The notes: generated by a model not told the origin, from the letters alone. Counted from the first letter of the stretch, positions 23,555-35,940 are shown. The stretch: DNA of 64,000 nucleotides from Paguma larvata (GCA_030068075.1 CM057831.1:13497370-13561369), one strand, 5' to 3'. Program-made: numbers and translations.

Positions 23555-24330
23555 GACATGATTGAGGAAATCATTGATCCTTTTACTTTCAACCTATTCG
23601 TGTCTTAAGTATCTGTCCTATAGATGCACACAGATGCATATTGTTTTATTGCAGTCAGAAAATCTTCACTTCCGTGGGTTGTTGAATCTATTCGTGTTTA
23701 GTGTTATTATCGATACGGTTGGATTCGCATCTGCTATTTTACATTTTGTCTTCTATCCGTCTCATATCTGTTTTGTTCCTCCGTTCTTCTCTTACGTTCA
23801 GTGAATATATTTCAACATTTTGGTCTCTGTAAATTTCTTATTGCATTGCTTTGAGTTATTTTCTTGGTGGTTGCTCCAGGGCTTACCATATGCATCCTAA
23901 CTTATCAGAACTAACTTTATTAACTGAATTCCAGTGAAAAAACTTACTCTTGTATCACTATGCCTTCCTCCTCCTTTTTGGTTATTATCGTTATGCATAT
24001 TGCATCGATCTGTTACAAACCCAACAATACATTGCTATAATTATCACTTTATATAATTTTTTGTCTATTTAAAAAGCTGATAAGAGAGGTCAGTTCTATA
24101 TTCATACAGTTTGTAATATTAGCCTTATCTTCTATTTCTGGTCTTCTTCATTCTTTTCTGTGGATCAGAATACCAAGTGGTGTCATTTTACTACCACAAT
24201 ACAGCTTTGCCCCCATCTACCTCCTTTGTGCTGTTATTGTCAAATATATTGTATTTCTATATGCTATCGGCCCAAACAGTTGGATAGATACCAGTTTGTA
24301 CAATTGCCTTTTAAATCAGTTAAGAGAAGA
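23555..24330 (-). mobile_element. Old LINE-1 (L1M) fragment, minus
   Basis: T-rich text such as acctattcgtgtcttaagta, ttattatcgatacggttgga, ttgttcctccgttcttctct, gtggttgctccagggcttac and acaaacccaacaatacattg follows the order of an old L1 read antisense. Diverged; the boundaries are uncertain. Confidence 0.5.
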
Positions 24331-25049
24331 AAGAACACAGAGGCATTGATATTGTCTTTGAAAATTACATAATTATCTCCGCTGATGCTCTGTGTTTTTA
24401 TTGCGTGGATTTGAATTACTGCTTGGGGTCACTTGCATTCATGCGGAAGACGTTCCTTGATTATTTCTTGAATCCGGAAGGAAGGAAACCTGGAAAAAGG
24501 TGGTTTCTTTCTTGCCATAGAGAACAGCAAAGAGAAAAACAGAGAATTGGGTGAAATCGAACAGGCAAATGACTGGCCAGCTACTCCACGGCACTTGTAT
24601 ATTTGCTTTACCAGAAATTTGAATAGGTCTGCTTTACTGAGTCACTGAATTTCTCCTACTTGCCAGAGAGCTGTGTGATGGTCACATGAGAAAGCACAAG
24701 TAAAATGTTTATCCTCCCACACAAAGGCTCAGTCAATGGCAAGTTCTAAACAACATAGTGATATTAGATTGTGGTTTTGACCATGATAGGGTACAGATAT
24801 CAAACTCATTTTTATACCATAAACTATGATAAATCTGAACAAAATATATGAAGCAACACTTTTCAAGCTTTAGACAAGATATATAGGACGGATGTGATCC
24901 TTTAAAGAATAAATACATTAGGTGGACTCCATATTCACTACAGCTTTCTGCATGGGATTTATTCCCAAACTGTAGCATTAGAGGAAGAAAGGAAACATGG
25001 AGGAAATAGAGACTGAAGGTGCAGGTGGGGGGTCACCAAGAGAAAAAAA
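24331..25049. other. Unassigned AT-rich sequence
   Basis: No gene or repeat family was recognised with confidence. Confidence 0.45.
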
Positions 25050-25393
25050 AAAGTGAACAAAAATGAACAGAGCCTTGGTGTTTCATTATAAACAACATCA
25101 AGTGATCTAAACATTTAAACAAAAAATAATATCCATTTTGCACACTTTCCAATTCACTTTATGGGGCCAGAATTACTCTGATATCAAAATAAGAGAAAGA
25201 CGTTACAGTGAAAGGAAATGACAAAGAAGTAACTTTCACAGACGTAAGAGAAAAAACATTGAATGAAATATTAGCACACTGAATTCAGCAATATATAAGA
25301 CATGGCTTAGTAGGCTGTAAGCAGGAATGCAAAGTTGGTTCAATAGCAGAAATCAATCAATGTAGTTTACCACATTAGAAGAATAAAGGAGAG

Positions 25394-25550
25394 GGGTGCC
25401 TGGTGGCTCAGTCAGTTAAGCGCCAACTTCAGCTCAGATCATGATATCCTGGTTCATGAGTTCGAGCCCCATGTCAGGCTCTGTGCTGTCAGCTGGGAGC
25501 CTGGAACCTGCCTCAGATTCTTTGTCTCCCTCTCTCTCTCTGCCCCTCGC
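25394..25550 (+). mobile_element. Can-SINE, 3' truncated
   Basis: Head ggggtgcctggtggctcagt with one base missing. It ends in ctctgcccctcg with no A-rich tail before L1 sequence resumes (aagaatttgacaaaatcc). Confidence 0.92.
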
Positions 25551-25786
25551 AAGAATTTGACAAAATCCAACTAAACTTTCAGCAAACTAGACAAAGATGG
25601 GAACATACTCAATCTGATAAAGAGCATCTATAAAAACCCGCAGCTAATGTCCTACTTAATGGTAAACAGCTAAAGGCTTTCCCCAAAGACTGGAAACTAG
25701 CAAGGTTGTCTGTTCTTACAATTCTATTAGTATTAGTCAGTGAAAAAGGCATGGAAAAGAAATTTTAAAAAGAAACAGAAGACTTA

Positions 25787-25958
25787 TTGGGGTGTCTGGG
25801 TGGCTCAGTCCGTTGGTTAAGCATCTGGCTCTGGCTCAGGTCATGGTCTTCTGGTTGGTTTGTTTGAGCCCCGGGTTGAGCTCTGGCTGACAGCTCAGAG
25901 CCCGGAGGTTGCTTTCGATTCTGTGTCTCCCTCTCTCTCTGTCCCCCTCCTGCTCACA

Positions 25959-25994
<36 letters not shown>

Positions 25995-26023
25995 ATAAAT
26001 AAGCATTTAAAAAATTTTTAAAT
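25787..26023 (+). mobile_element. Can-SINE
   Basis: Flanked by agaaacagaagactta / agaaagagaagactta (25771-25786, 26024-26039; one mismatch in 16). A small gttg duplication lies in the A-box region (cagtccgttggttaagc), and the CT tract is expanded. Confidence 0.95.
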
Positions 26024-26346
26024 AGAAAGAGAAGACTTACAGATTATAAAGAAAGGTGTAAAAGTGCTTTATGCGAAGACAACATGATAATGTCCTTGGA
26101 AAATGATTCTAAAAATCTACCCCAAAACTTCAAATTTAATAGAAACAAGGAAATTTAGTGAGGTCAGATGATACAATATCAACATTAAAAAAAATCCAAC
26201 TGAATATCTATACACTAGCAACAAGCAACTGGAAATAGCTTTTCAAAGTATCGGAACAGTATTAAGAAAGATCCTTGAGGGTCAGTTTAATGAACGGCAT
26301 GCAAGATCTCAGCATCAAGAACTACTGAGGATTGAAAGGCCTGAAT

Positions 26347-26563
26347 TGGGGTGCCTGGGTGGCTCAGTCCGTTGAGCATCAGACTCTTGGTTTTGGCTCA
26401 GGTCACAATCTCACCAGTTTCGTGAGTCTGAGCCCGGAGTCAGGCCCTGCGCAGACCGTGGGGAGCCTGCTTAGAATTCTCCCTTCCTCCCTGCCCTTCC
26501 CCTGCTTGTGCTCTGTCTCTCTCAAAATAAATAAACTCTTTCCAAATAAATAAAAATAAAATC
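26347..26563 (+). mobile_element. Can-SINE
   Basis: Duplication ttgaaaggcctgaat / ttgataggcctaaat (26332-26346, 26564-26578; two mismatches). The tail is aataaataaac-type with two A-rich blocks. Confidence 0.94.
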
Positions 26564-26640
26564 TTGATAGGCCTAAATAATGGAGAGAGAGACCATGATG
26601 GCAGAGAACTCACCATATTGGGGAGATGGCATTGTGACAC

Positions 26641-27258
26641 ATTATTGGTGGCTCCTTTTTCTAAATACTGTTTAAACTAGTCCATAAGAAGATGACAATA
26701 ACACTTATTAGTGCCAGGTGTGACTAACAAATTCCTAAAAGGGCAGCTCTTCGCTCTCTGCTGGGAAGCTCCTTCTGGTTCATGGGATGAATGACAAACT
26801 CCTCTGGTGTTCACTGGCCCTCCGCTACTCACTCCAAGATTCCTTTGTGTATTCGCCTCCCACGTTCTCCCACACATACATCCTAGACTCCAGCCGCACT
26901 GGATCCTCCGACCAACTAAAGAATTTTTTTTTTTCGTCTTACAGATACATTTATTCATGCCATGAAGGAGCCAGCACTTGCACAAGCAGACGGTAATGGT
27001 CTATGTTCCCATCCAACGTAGCTTGCTTATATTCACAGTCAGACTGACGTCCTACCTGGTGTGCGCTCCCGAGTAAAGCTAGTTAACGTTGACCGCGAGC
27101 TTCTCAGGATTCCAAGCCTTTAATGCTAAATTCACTTCTTTTACCGGCGCTCCTGCTTTTATAAACAATGAAACCCATCATCCCCAGCTTCCCCCAAATC
27201 TCCTTGGGTAACTTGGGTTTAGTAGGGCTTCATCAGAAGCCAGATAGTTTATTGATCT
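26641..27258. other. Unassigned intergenic sequence
   Basis: No gene or repeat family was recognised. There is a T-rich run near 26925. Confidence 0.45.
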
Positions 27259-27261
27259 ATT

Positions 27262-27455
27262 TTTAAATGTTTGTTTATTTTTGAGAGGGGGGAGGGGAAA
27301 TGAGAGAGAGAGAGAGAGAGAGAGAGAACCCCAAGCTGGCTCTGTACCGTTAGTGCAGAGCCCAACATGGGGCTCGATCTCATGAACTGTGAGATCATGA
27401 CTTGAGCCGGAACCAACAGTCAGAGGCTCAACCAACAGAGCCACTCAGCCGCCCC
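27262..27455 (-). mobile_element. Can-SINE, minus
   Basis: Tail side taaatgtttgtttatttttg, a (GA)n tract at 27302-27328, and head gagccactcagccgcccc. Confidence 0.92.
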
Positions 27456-28569
27456 AGGGATCTAGACATTTTAAATAAAGTCTTGAAGCATCTCCGCCCA
27501 GGACTAACAGCTCAGGCGGCTCCAAAGCCCCACAGCCCACGGCTTGCAGCGAAAGTCACCCAGTGACTAGCCTAAGATTTTGACCTTCATGTCTTGCCTC
27601 GCGATATTCCCTTCCTATAGACGACTCTTCACCCCACGCTACCAGCCATCCTTAGCTGTGGACTGGTTCCCAGAACTCAAAATACTTAGCACCAGTGTGG
27701 GGCAGTTAAAGTATTACAGTATGATAAGTAGTTGCTGACTGAACAAGAGAAGAAAAACGGTTCACTGACACCAATCCCAGAAAAGAGAATAAATGGATGC
27801 ATTCGATTCTGAATGAAGACAAACAGAGATAAAACGTGTGTTTAAACAATGCAGGCAACTCCCCTCGATTGGCAGGCTTCTTCGGAAGCTGATTGTCATA
27901 ATAAACCAAACCCACAATCATTCCAATTTTAGGGAATTCAGAGAAATTTGTGGGATATTTATTTGTTTCTTCTATTGTTTCCTTATAGAATTGTAAAGAT
28001 TTTTAGTATATAGACGATCAGTGAAGCTTCAAATTGGTGGGGTTTTTTTTTTTTAATTCTAGTATCCTCTATCACAGCCAAGGAGAGTTTTGAAACTATA
28101 CCAAGAGCCTCAAAACTATTGTTTTCTATGTGTCCATGTGATACAGGGTGTTATCATATGTTCAGGGCTGGCTTCAAGTACCCATATGCCATAGAGTCAC
28201 ATAGGGTCCCACACTTAGAAGGGCCGTGCACTTGGTTTAATGCTGTCTCAAAAATCTTGTCAATTTTGAACAAGGAGTCCGGCATTTTCGTTCTGCAAAG
28301 GGCCCCACAAATTATGTTACCTCCACGTATCCTCCCATTCTCCACCACTCCCTTCCCTCCGGGCACTGCTCCAGCTGTAAGGCAATCCCAGAGGCTAGAG
28401 AGGGCTGGGAAGCACGTGGAATACCGAGTCAGGAACCAAGAATGAGCCCCAGGAAAAACACAGCACGCACCCCGGGTGCTTTCCGTTGGCGGCTACCGCT
28501 GAACCGCTCCTCTGACCAGCGCAAAGCCAGGACGTGGCCAGAATGGGCGCCCCGAACACGCAGGACTTA
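27456..28569. other. Unassigned intergenic sequence
   Basis: No repeat family or gene was recognised in 1.1 kb. Confidence 0.45.
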
Positions 28570-28890
28570 AAACAGAGCACTCCAGCTCCGAAGCCCACCA
28601 ACGAGCTGCCCGAGACACCTGCCAGGATCGACCAATCAGGATGAGGTCTTCCAGCCAATCAGGAAGAAGCATTTTTTTTCTTTCCCTCATTAGCATATTG
28701 AGAAAGGGAACTTCAGCGGGAACTTTATATAAGCAGAGCCTCCCCATTGTCCCCTGTGGCCAGACTAGGGACTTTTCGGTAGTGCCGTGTCTCCCCTCAC
28801 CTCCATCCGTAACCACTGTGCCTTTGATTTTTGGGTCTGGCCTTGTTTCAGGTTCAAGAATCCAACTCCAATAATAATACTGGAGGTTGC
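28570..28890 (+). promoter_or_regulatory. Promoter-like block with two CCAAT boxes and a TATA box (possible ERV LTR)
   Basis: Two ccaatcagga boxes (28632 and 28655) precede a tttatataa box (28724-28732) by 65-90 bp, the spacing of a pol II core promoter. An aataataat run lies downstream at 28870-28878. Together with no linked exon this suits an orphan retroviral LTR, but no LTR family was recognised. It could equally be the start of an unannotated non-coding transcript. Confidence 0.4.
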
Positions 28891-29326
28891 ATTTTCTCCA
28901 GTCTCCAACCTTTGGGATTTCCTCTCAGGCCTCCCCCTGTAATCTCTAGTAGCAAAGTCCGGGGGCTTCTAAGCTTGTCCAAGTTTTCCATTTTGCATAA
29001 GAAAACTAGGATCCAGAGAGACAAGATCCTCCAGTCACTGCTTGAGTAATTTGAATGAAGTTAGGGCAGGATACAGGGTAGGGGGCGGTTCCAACTCAGA
29101 CGGAGCCTTGGTCTTATTGCAGGCAGAGCTCAATGTCCCCAACCTCTCTCCCCTATTAGTCCGTCTCCGCTTCAACACCACAGACTCTGGAAAATTAAGA
29201 GTCTGAGGCAAGCTCCTTCATCCAGGAGCCCTTAAATGATAACCTTTAAGTGTCTCAAATCTTACTTTTTAAAGGAGGCTTGTTTGTTTTGGAAAAACTT
29301 TGGTTATTAGAAAGTATTTTCTCTCA
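28891..29326. other. Unassigned intergenic sequence
   Basis: No gene or repeat family was recognised. Confidence 0.45.
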
Positions 29327-29550
29327 GGGCATCTCGGTGGCTCAGTTGGTTAAGTATCCCACTCTTGATTTCAGCTCAGGTCATGATCTCACAGTTCATT
29401 AGTTCAAGCCCCTCTTCGGGCTCCTCATTGGCGTGCAGAGCCTGCACGGGATTTTCGCTTTCTGCCTCTCCTCTGGTCATGTTTCTTAGTCTCGAAATAA
29501 ATAAAAACAAGGAAGGAAGGAAGGAAGAAAGGAAGAAAGAAAGAAAGAAA
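29327..29550 (+). mobile_element. Can-SINE with GGAA/GAAA tail
   Basis: Head gggcatctcggtggctcagt. The A-rich tail has become a (GGAA)n(GAAA)n microsatellite at about 29512-29550. An imperfect tattttctct duplication flanks the element. Confidence 0.93.
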
Positions 29551-29669
29551 GATACTTTCTCTTCATAAAGAACAGAAATCAGCTCTGCTGATTCCAAACA
29601 TGGAAATTAGTTTCCCTACAGAATGACAAACAACTCTTCGTCTTTCTTCCCGTAACGGCTTTTCAAATA

Positions 29670-30909
29670 CAGTAAAACCTTGGATTGCGAGCAACTTGTT
29701 CTGCGAGTGTTCTGCGAGATGAGCAAACATTTCTAATAAATTTTAGCTTGCTAAATGAACGAGGTCTTGCAATATGAGTCGGACGTGACGCCGAATGTCA
29801 CATGATCACAACTGAGCCAATGGTTCTTCCTTCTCTCTCTCTCTCTCTTTTTCTGTGGGATTGTGGGTGATGATCACTCATGCTCAGATGCTCGGTCTCA
29901 GGCTGCGGTACTTGGCAGAAATCAGTGCTTTTTCAGACTGTTAGAAGGTGCCCACAACTAGCACTAGTGTATCTTTTGTCACTTCAAAGCACCTACGGAC
30001 AGTCCTTTGCTTTTCCATAGAAGAGTAAGCTTAGGAATGCTTTCATTCTAGGTCCGGCTGCCTGCAGATAGAGACCCTTTCCTCTGCTGTCTTATTGCCG
30101 GTTACATTAAATATGTATTAAATATGGCAAGAGTTTATTTATATTATACTGTAGTCAACATCCATGCCAGTGTCTACAATGGCCCCCGTGCAGAAAAATG
30201 TGGAAAAGAAAGGCGGTAAGAAGGAGATGATTACGGTGGAAGTTAAGAAGGAAACCATCGAGAAGAACGAACGAGGTATTGGAGCAGCTGAAATTGCAAG
30301 ATTTTATAAAAAGTCTATGTCTACAGCTCATCTGCTGAGGAGGAGAAGAAAAAGGCAGAGGAATCCCTCACTTCAAATGAGATGAGGGAGGTGTATAAAA
30401 CGTGGGAAACGGTGCAAAATTTCATAGGAAAGCACCCCCCGACTAAGGCTGGAGCGGTGCAAGCGACGAGTCTGTTTAACGACAATGCGATGCCACGTTT
30501 CCACGAAATCCTCCAAAGGAGGCAAAAGCAAGTGTCATTGGGTAGGTTCCTTGTTAAGTTTGCCTGAAAAGAAAAAGATTCCACTCAGCCAATAGAGAGC
30601 GATGATTCGTTAGTGATCGTGAGAGTCTTCTACCCAATAACCCTCCTCTTTATCTTCCTCACGCCAGCCGTGAAGGTTTTCAAAGGTAAGTACAGGTTAA
30701 TTTATTTATTTTGCTTTATATTTTGTGTTCTATTATTTCGCATCGTATTACAGTATTGTGATCATGCTTATGTGAATATTTTTGGGTTGTGGAATGAATC
30801 GCCTGAGTTTCCATTATTTCTTACGGGGAAATTCGCTTTGCTATATAAGTGGTTTGGATTATAAGCATGTTTCTGGAATGACTTATGCTCACAAACTAAG
30901 GTTTTACTG
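29670..30909 (+). mobile_element. Tigger (pogo/Tc1-mariner) DNA transposon, internally deleted
   Basis: Imperfect terminal inverted repeats of about 24 bp start cagtaaaacctt and end aaggttttactg. TA duplications lie at 29668-29669 and 30910-30911. At 1,240 bp the element is about half the length of an autonomous Tigger. Two transposase pieces survive in different frames, encoded on the plus strand. Confidence 0.92.
30164..30567 (+). pseudogene. Tigger transposase remnant (N- and C-terminal pieces)
   Basis: The first piece (30164-30385, frame 2) has a lysine-rich start and an ITVEVKKETIEKNERG...AAEIARFYKKS segment typical of the CENP-B/pogo helix-turn-helix that binds the transposon ends. The second (30382-30567, frame 1) has WETVQNFIGKHPP, FNDNAMPRFHEIL and RRQKQVSLGRFL, the usual Tigger transposase C-terminus. 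The central DNA-binding part and the whole DDE catalytic core are missing between them, so the product cannot be active. The frame change agrees with an internal deletion. Confidence 0.85.
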
Positions 30910-30911
30910 TA

Positions 30912-33060
30912 TTTGCAAATAGCTTTGCTTCCAGCAAACCTTTCCCAGCGGCCGTTTGGATTTTCTTCTCGGCGGACACCCAGTCGCCTGCAGTGCTCCG
31001 CAGTGAGCAGTTTCTAAGCACCTTCCTTTCTTCACCTCTGCCGTCTCGTTACCCTTCGAGCCATTAAAAAGTGGGATTCTACTCCTGAAGCCAGGACTAC
31101 AGTGTATGTTAACTAACTGGAAAATTAAAAAAAAAAAAATACAACAAACCTAGGGCCCACTAATCCTTCCTTGCCTCATAAAAACAACCACCACCACAAA
31201 AAACAAAACAACAGCAAAAACAAAACAAAACAAAAAATGTCCTTAGGTTATAAAAAGGAAATAGGGCAAAACATGTGTTTTGTTTTAATTTGCTGATTAA
31301 AAAGCATGCGATAAAGTTCTAGGACCAAATAGACTGACTTAGATTGTAGGACAAAAATAGGTATCTAAGTCAAGGCTTTTGGTTGCAAGTGAGAACACCC
31401 AGCTGGGAGAAGCTCAAGCAAATATGAGACCATGTCAATCAAAGAGCAAAAAGGCCTCGTCTCCTTAAGTTCCAGTGGGAGAAGTTTCAAGACAGGGCTC
31501 TGATCGGTCAAATTGGGTCACCGTCTATCTCTGGGTCAAAGTCAGACGAGGAAAGCTCTACTCGGCTCACATGGCTGGAGGCGTGGGGCAGAGTGTTAGC
31601 AGGAGGAAGGTGAATTTTCCTCCCAGAAGGGCAAGTTGCTGGGCAAACAGAAAGAGATGTGCCCTACAGGGGCTGAGCCAAAAACTCAAATAGAGGAAAA
31701 GTAGAGACAATGACAACATTATAAGAATAGCGTTGATAAGATACGGGTTTTTTTTTTTTTTTATGATAAGCAAGTAATGAAATCAAATGTTGAGCACATA
31801 GAATTTTTATTGGATACCTACCAAAATGAAGTCTAGTATTTTCTGGGGGAAAAGAATTCCAGTCCCTTAAGGACATTCTATGTTAGGTTCTAAAACCCGT
31901 GCTGAGTTCATAGGTGTCAGAAGGGGCTTTGAACAGTAAAACGGAAAAAACTGATGACCACTTCGAAGTGGAAAAATGCCGGCTGCTGAGGTGGTCGCAC
32001 CTGGCTGAAAGACCCTGTCATTCTCCCGTCCTTGGCTGTGCTCCCTGGGAAGAGGCGTGAGCTGTGGGCAGACAGACTGCATTTCTCTGGGAAAACCCAG
32101 AGAGGGCCTCTTCATTTGTCCAATTAAAGATGGGCTCTCATTAAGCGCCACCCCAGAGCCCACAGACCAAAGGCATCTACGCATTAGTGGCTCCCCAGAG
32201 CTAGTAAGGCAGCTAAAGTGTCAGCAAGCAGGACCGCGGAGTGGTTCTGCTTTCCTTGTGGTTGGAATCTGTTGCGTTAACAGCCCAAATCTGACCGCAC
32301 AGGCCTGGAACAGCGTGCGAGAGAGCCAGCGAGAGGAAGTTAGCCAATGCTGGATCCAAGCCAGTCAACCTTCTAAGAAAAGGGTCTTGGCAGGGGAGAC
32401 CCTTGCCAAGAGAAAGCTCGTCTCCTGCGATTGTGTCTCATGGAGACGTAATGCGTTGACTAACCAAATGCTCCCACTGGCCCAGCCAAAATGCCTCCTG
32501 CTTCTCCAAGCCCACGGAGCAATTGCTCTTGCCCCCTTGAGCTGAAGGAAGATCGGTATGGCTGCCCAGTAGACCATCGTGACCTGGGGCTTTTCAGATA
32601 GCTTGTCGTGTTCTCTCGGAGGGCTTTGGTTGTGTCCACAGAATGGAAAAACAGTTAAAAATAAAAGCTTTGGACACTTTGCTTTCCAAAGGGAACTGCT
32701 GAGGGCATTTTTAAATCAATCAGCAAATATTTATTAAGCAGCTACCGTCTGCAAAGTAGCGTGCTAACTAACCTGTCGTAAACTCACGGGAGTGGTAGGA
32801 GTAAGCCATACGCGTGAGGTTAACCATTTTATAACCAATATGCCTGAGTTTATATATCAAATGAATATGATCTTCTTCAGAACAATTGCTTCTTAGTCTG
32901 GTCGTGTTATCTGTAGAAAGAATTTTCAAAAAATCTTATCTTGGGGCATCACCTTTAGATTCCATGGTACAGTCTTTTGAATAGTTTTAATGTTGCAAAG
33001 CTATTGAGGGTAGAGGCCAGCTAAAACTGAGAGATATATTTTCTGATAAGAAAGAAATGA
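30912..33060. other. Mostly unassigned intergenic sequence
   Basis: Includes an (AACA/AAAAC)n run at about 31185-31240, a poly-T at 31747-31762, and an L2/MIR-like stretch near 32715-32780 (cagcaaatatttattaagca). Open frames near 32057-32545 (162 codons) have no recognisable domain. Confidence 0.45.
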
Positions 33061-33064
33061 CATC

Positions 33065-33745
33065 CACACAAAGACTAATATGTGAATGGTCACCAGACAG
33101 CTTTATTCATAGCAGCAAAGAACTAGAAACGACTCGAGTATCCATCACCGATGAACGGACAAACAACTATGGTATATCCACATGGTGAAAAATTACTCCA
33201 CCACAAAAAAGAATGAAGTCCTGACACATTCATCACAGGAACCTTAAAAACATCATGCTATGGGTGCCTGGGTGGCGCAGTCGGTTAGCACCCGACTTCG
33301 GCTCAGGTCATGATCTCACCATTCATGAGTTCGAGCCCCGCGTCGGGCTCTGTGCTGACGGCTCAGAGCCTGGAGCCTGCTTCAGATTCTGTGTCTCCCT
33401 TTCTCTCTGCCCCTCCCCACTCACACTCTCTCTCAAAAATAAATAAACATTAAAAAATTTAAAAAACAAAGCCAAACAACATCGTGCTAAGTGAAATAAG
33501 CCAGTCACAAAAGATCACACACTGTATGACCCCATTTATAGGGAATATTTAGAAAAGGCAGATCTATAGAGACAGAAAGTAACTTAGAGGTCGCCAGGGC
33601 GAAGGGTGAAAATGAGCGATGGAGATGTCCTAAAATTTGGATGGTGGGGACTTTTGCACACCTCTGTGACTTTACTCAAAATCCCTGAAAATGTACACTT
33701 AAGAGGGATGAATTTTATTGTATGTAAAGTATACCTTCATCCTTC
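33065..33745 (+). mobile_element. LINE-1 3' end (L1M class)
   Basis: Classic L1 3' sequence: ctttattcatagcagcaaag, tatccatcaccgatgaacgg, gtgctaagtgaaataagcca, actgtatgaccccatttata, gaggtcgccagggcgaaggg, a tgtacacttaagagggatga block and ttgtatgtaaagtata. A SINE splits it at 33261-33477. Confidence 0.88.
33261..33477 (+). mobile_element. Can-SINE inside the L1 3' end
   Basis: Duplication aacatc(a/g)tgcta (33249-33260, 33478-33489; one mismatch). Head and B box are near consensus. Confidence 0.95.
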
Positions 33746-33769
33746 TTTAAAAAACAATTCCTTAACACA

Positions 33770-35940
33770 TGCCTTAAAAACATTCTTAAAAAAAAAAAAA
33801 AACCTGTAAAAATGAAGTGTGAGGATTGTAAAGTATCTGTACTGATGTGGGGGTGACTTGGGACCCAGATCCAGCGTAAATGCAGTACGCGGAGGGAGCC
33901 AGAAAACTCCCCCGTTGCCAAGTTCCGAAATCAGTCGAGCGATTGCATCGCCTCGAGAATGAGTGCATATCACCTCCCAGGCTCAGGAGGGTGACGCCAG
34001 TTCTCATTTGCATACAGACTCGAGGGCACTGCTCCCGCGGAGCGACTGCCTTCCCCCAGGCTGGCGATCCCCCGTGGAGATAAGATATGTATAAAAGCAC
34101 CATCATCTATCAATAAGCAAAGAAAAATAAGTTCGCTAATGTCAAGCTAGTAAAAACCCTTTTTATTTTCTCTTTGCAAAGTGTGAGTTGATGGCTGAGT
34201 AAGAAATGGGCTTTTTTTTTTTTTCCCATGGCTAATTTGCAAAATCCCTACATACGGGAATAAGAAAAAGCAGTTCCGAGGAGGAGAGACAGTCTCCAAA
34301 TGTGAGAACGTATTGTTCTCTCCCCAGGTTCCCTCCCTGAAATGTTACTGTTAGTAACCGGGCAAGCTTCCTCTCGAGTCCTTTGGCCCTGCGTCCCAGA
34401 GAAATAGCATCATGCGGAAATACTGCATTTTCAAAGTCGCAAATATATAGACGTAAGTTCAAGCTACAGGTCAGATGAATGACTGCATGTTCGATGTCGG
34501 CTGACACGGAGTTGAAATCCCTCTCTCTTTGGCCCCAGTCCCCATTTCCCCGTCGAGCTGGAGTTGGCAGCCTGAGGTTTTTCTCTAGTGGCGGCACCCA
34601 TGACATCTCTCTCTGCTGACCTCTGTTTCTTGTCTTGAGATTTCTTTCCTGGAGGTCAGAATGATTTTCCTCTCGCGCTCTGCAGGAGAAACCCACCCAG
34701 GGTGGCTATGACACCGAGGTCTGTGCCAGGGTGCGGAAGAAGTCGGATTAAGGATTTTGCAGGTGCGGTTTTGTATGATTTCGAGAAGTTCAGCACAGTG
34801 GGGAACTGGCCTTGTTAATGACTCAGATAAATGCTAATTGACCTATAAAATGCAGGATGAAGTTGTTAAGGGCTGCTCCCACTGGCTTTATGGAAAGACG
34901 GAGGGGCTCGGGCGGTGGCTACAGCTCTCCTTAGAGATAAGCTATGTGTCACAAAACCAGGTGGCCTTTCCCGGTCATGGAGGGGCTTCTTAAGGGGTAT
35001 CTGAAGAATAAGAAGAGACTCAGTTAAAGTACATCGTGGTGAACCAAGCTCCTTAACACCGTCTAGCCAGTTGAAACCTAATATGGAAACAAAAACACCA
35101 AGCTATCGGTCACTAAGAGGGAAGTCCAGGGTCAAAGCATTTGGAGGACCAAGCCTAAGACTTGGGGGGCAGTCCCTGAAAGTGCTCACTGTTACTGGCC
35201 AATTCTAGTGTATTTCAGCAGGTCTGGTAGGAGGGGGTGCTCAGCGCTTAGTTGCTAAAAGTTTAGCTAGGAAGCGACCGTAAATACATCATTACGACAC
35301 ATGGGTACATTCCATGGTATTATGTTAAACTGTTTCATGGTTGTGTCAGCTTTGTAATATAAATATTCAAAGGACACCGACTCTATCCACTTGAACTCAA
35401 TCACGAGTACTTAGCACAGGCTCTACAAGGATGCTTGAACAACATTATCGGATTTTGCGGACTTTTTTACAGGTCGGCAAGCTCAGCTGAAGAGGTAGAA
35501 AAACACAACCTCTCATCCCAGTAAAATAAATTATGCGAGCCAAGAGTGCCTCCCAGATTTGTCATATAAATTAGCAGTAAAAAAATATATGTATGTATCT
35601 CCCAGACAAACTAAGCCTCGAATCTAATCCTCATGTCGGTCACCTTCTTCTAATTATCACTAAAGCATGACTTAGCTGATACCACGGCTCAAGAGGGAGC
35701 ATTAAAGTGCAGGCATTAGCCATGATGACATCTCCGAGGCGCTAAATAGAGTGGAAATGTATCTCTAAGACTGAGCAGTGGTCTGAAGATATTCTAGATT
35801 TGTGTTAAGGACTACCCAGAGCAAAGAGAAGCAAAGTGTGCCCAAAGGCAGAGAAGAGAGAGGGAGCCTGAGTTCTGTGAGGGGCGGTGTCAAGGCTCAG
35901 TGAACTTCAAGAAAGGCAAACGGTTCTAACTAAGAGCCAA
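33770..35940. other. Unassigned, repeat-poor block
   Basis: No transposable element was recognised in 2.2 kb. Near 34815-34860 there are close-set motifs (atgactca-type AP-1 core, gctaattgac, ctataaaatgc). A regulatory role is conceivable but only a guess. The open frame at 34232-34696 (minus) has no recognisable domain. Confidence 0.45.

Larger units (their letters stand above)
25050..26640 (+). mobile_element. LINE-1 ORF2 fragment carrying three SINEs
   Basis: Sense-strand L1 reverse-transcriptase region. It shows gggccagaattactctgata, gaattcagcaatatataaga, ggaatgcaaagttggttcaa, ccaaagactggaaactagca, a later caatatcaacattaaaaaaa block, and aatggagagagagaccatga after the third SINE. Stops and indels throughout make it non-functional. 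Can-SINEs at 25394, 25787 and 26347 interrupt it, so the L1 predates all three. Confidence 0.8.

Noticed and set aside
32057..32545. 162-codon plus-strand ORF
   Set aside because: No family resemblance and an overlapping minus-strand frame. Non-coding is more likely.
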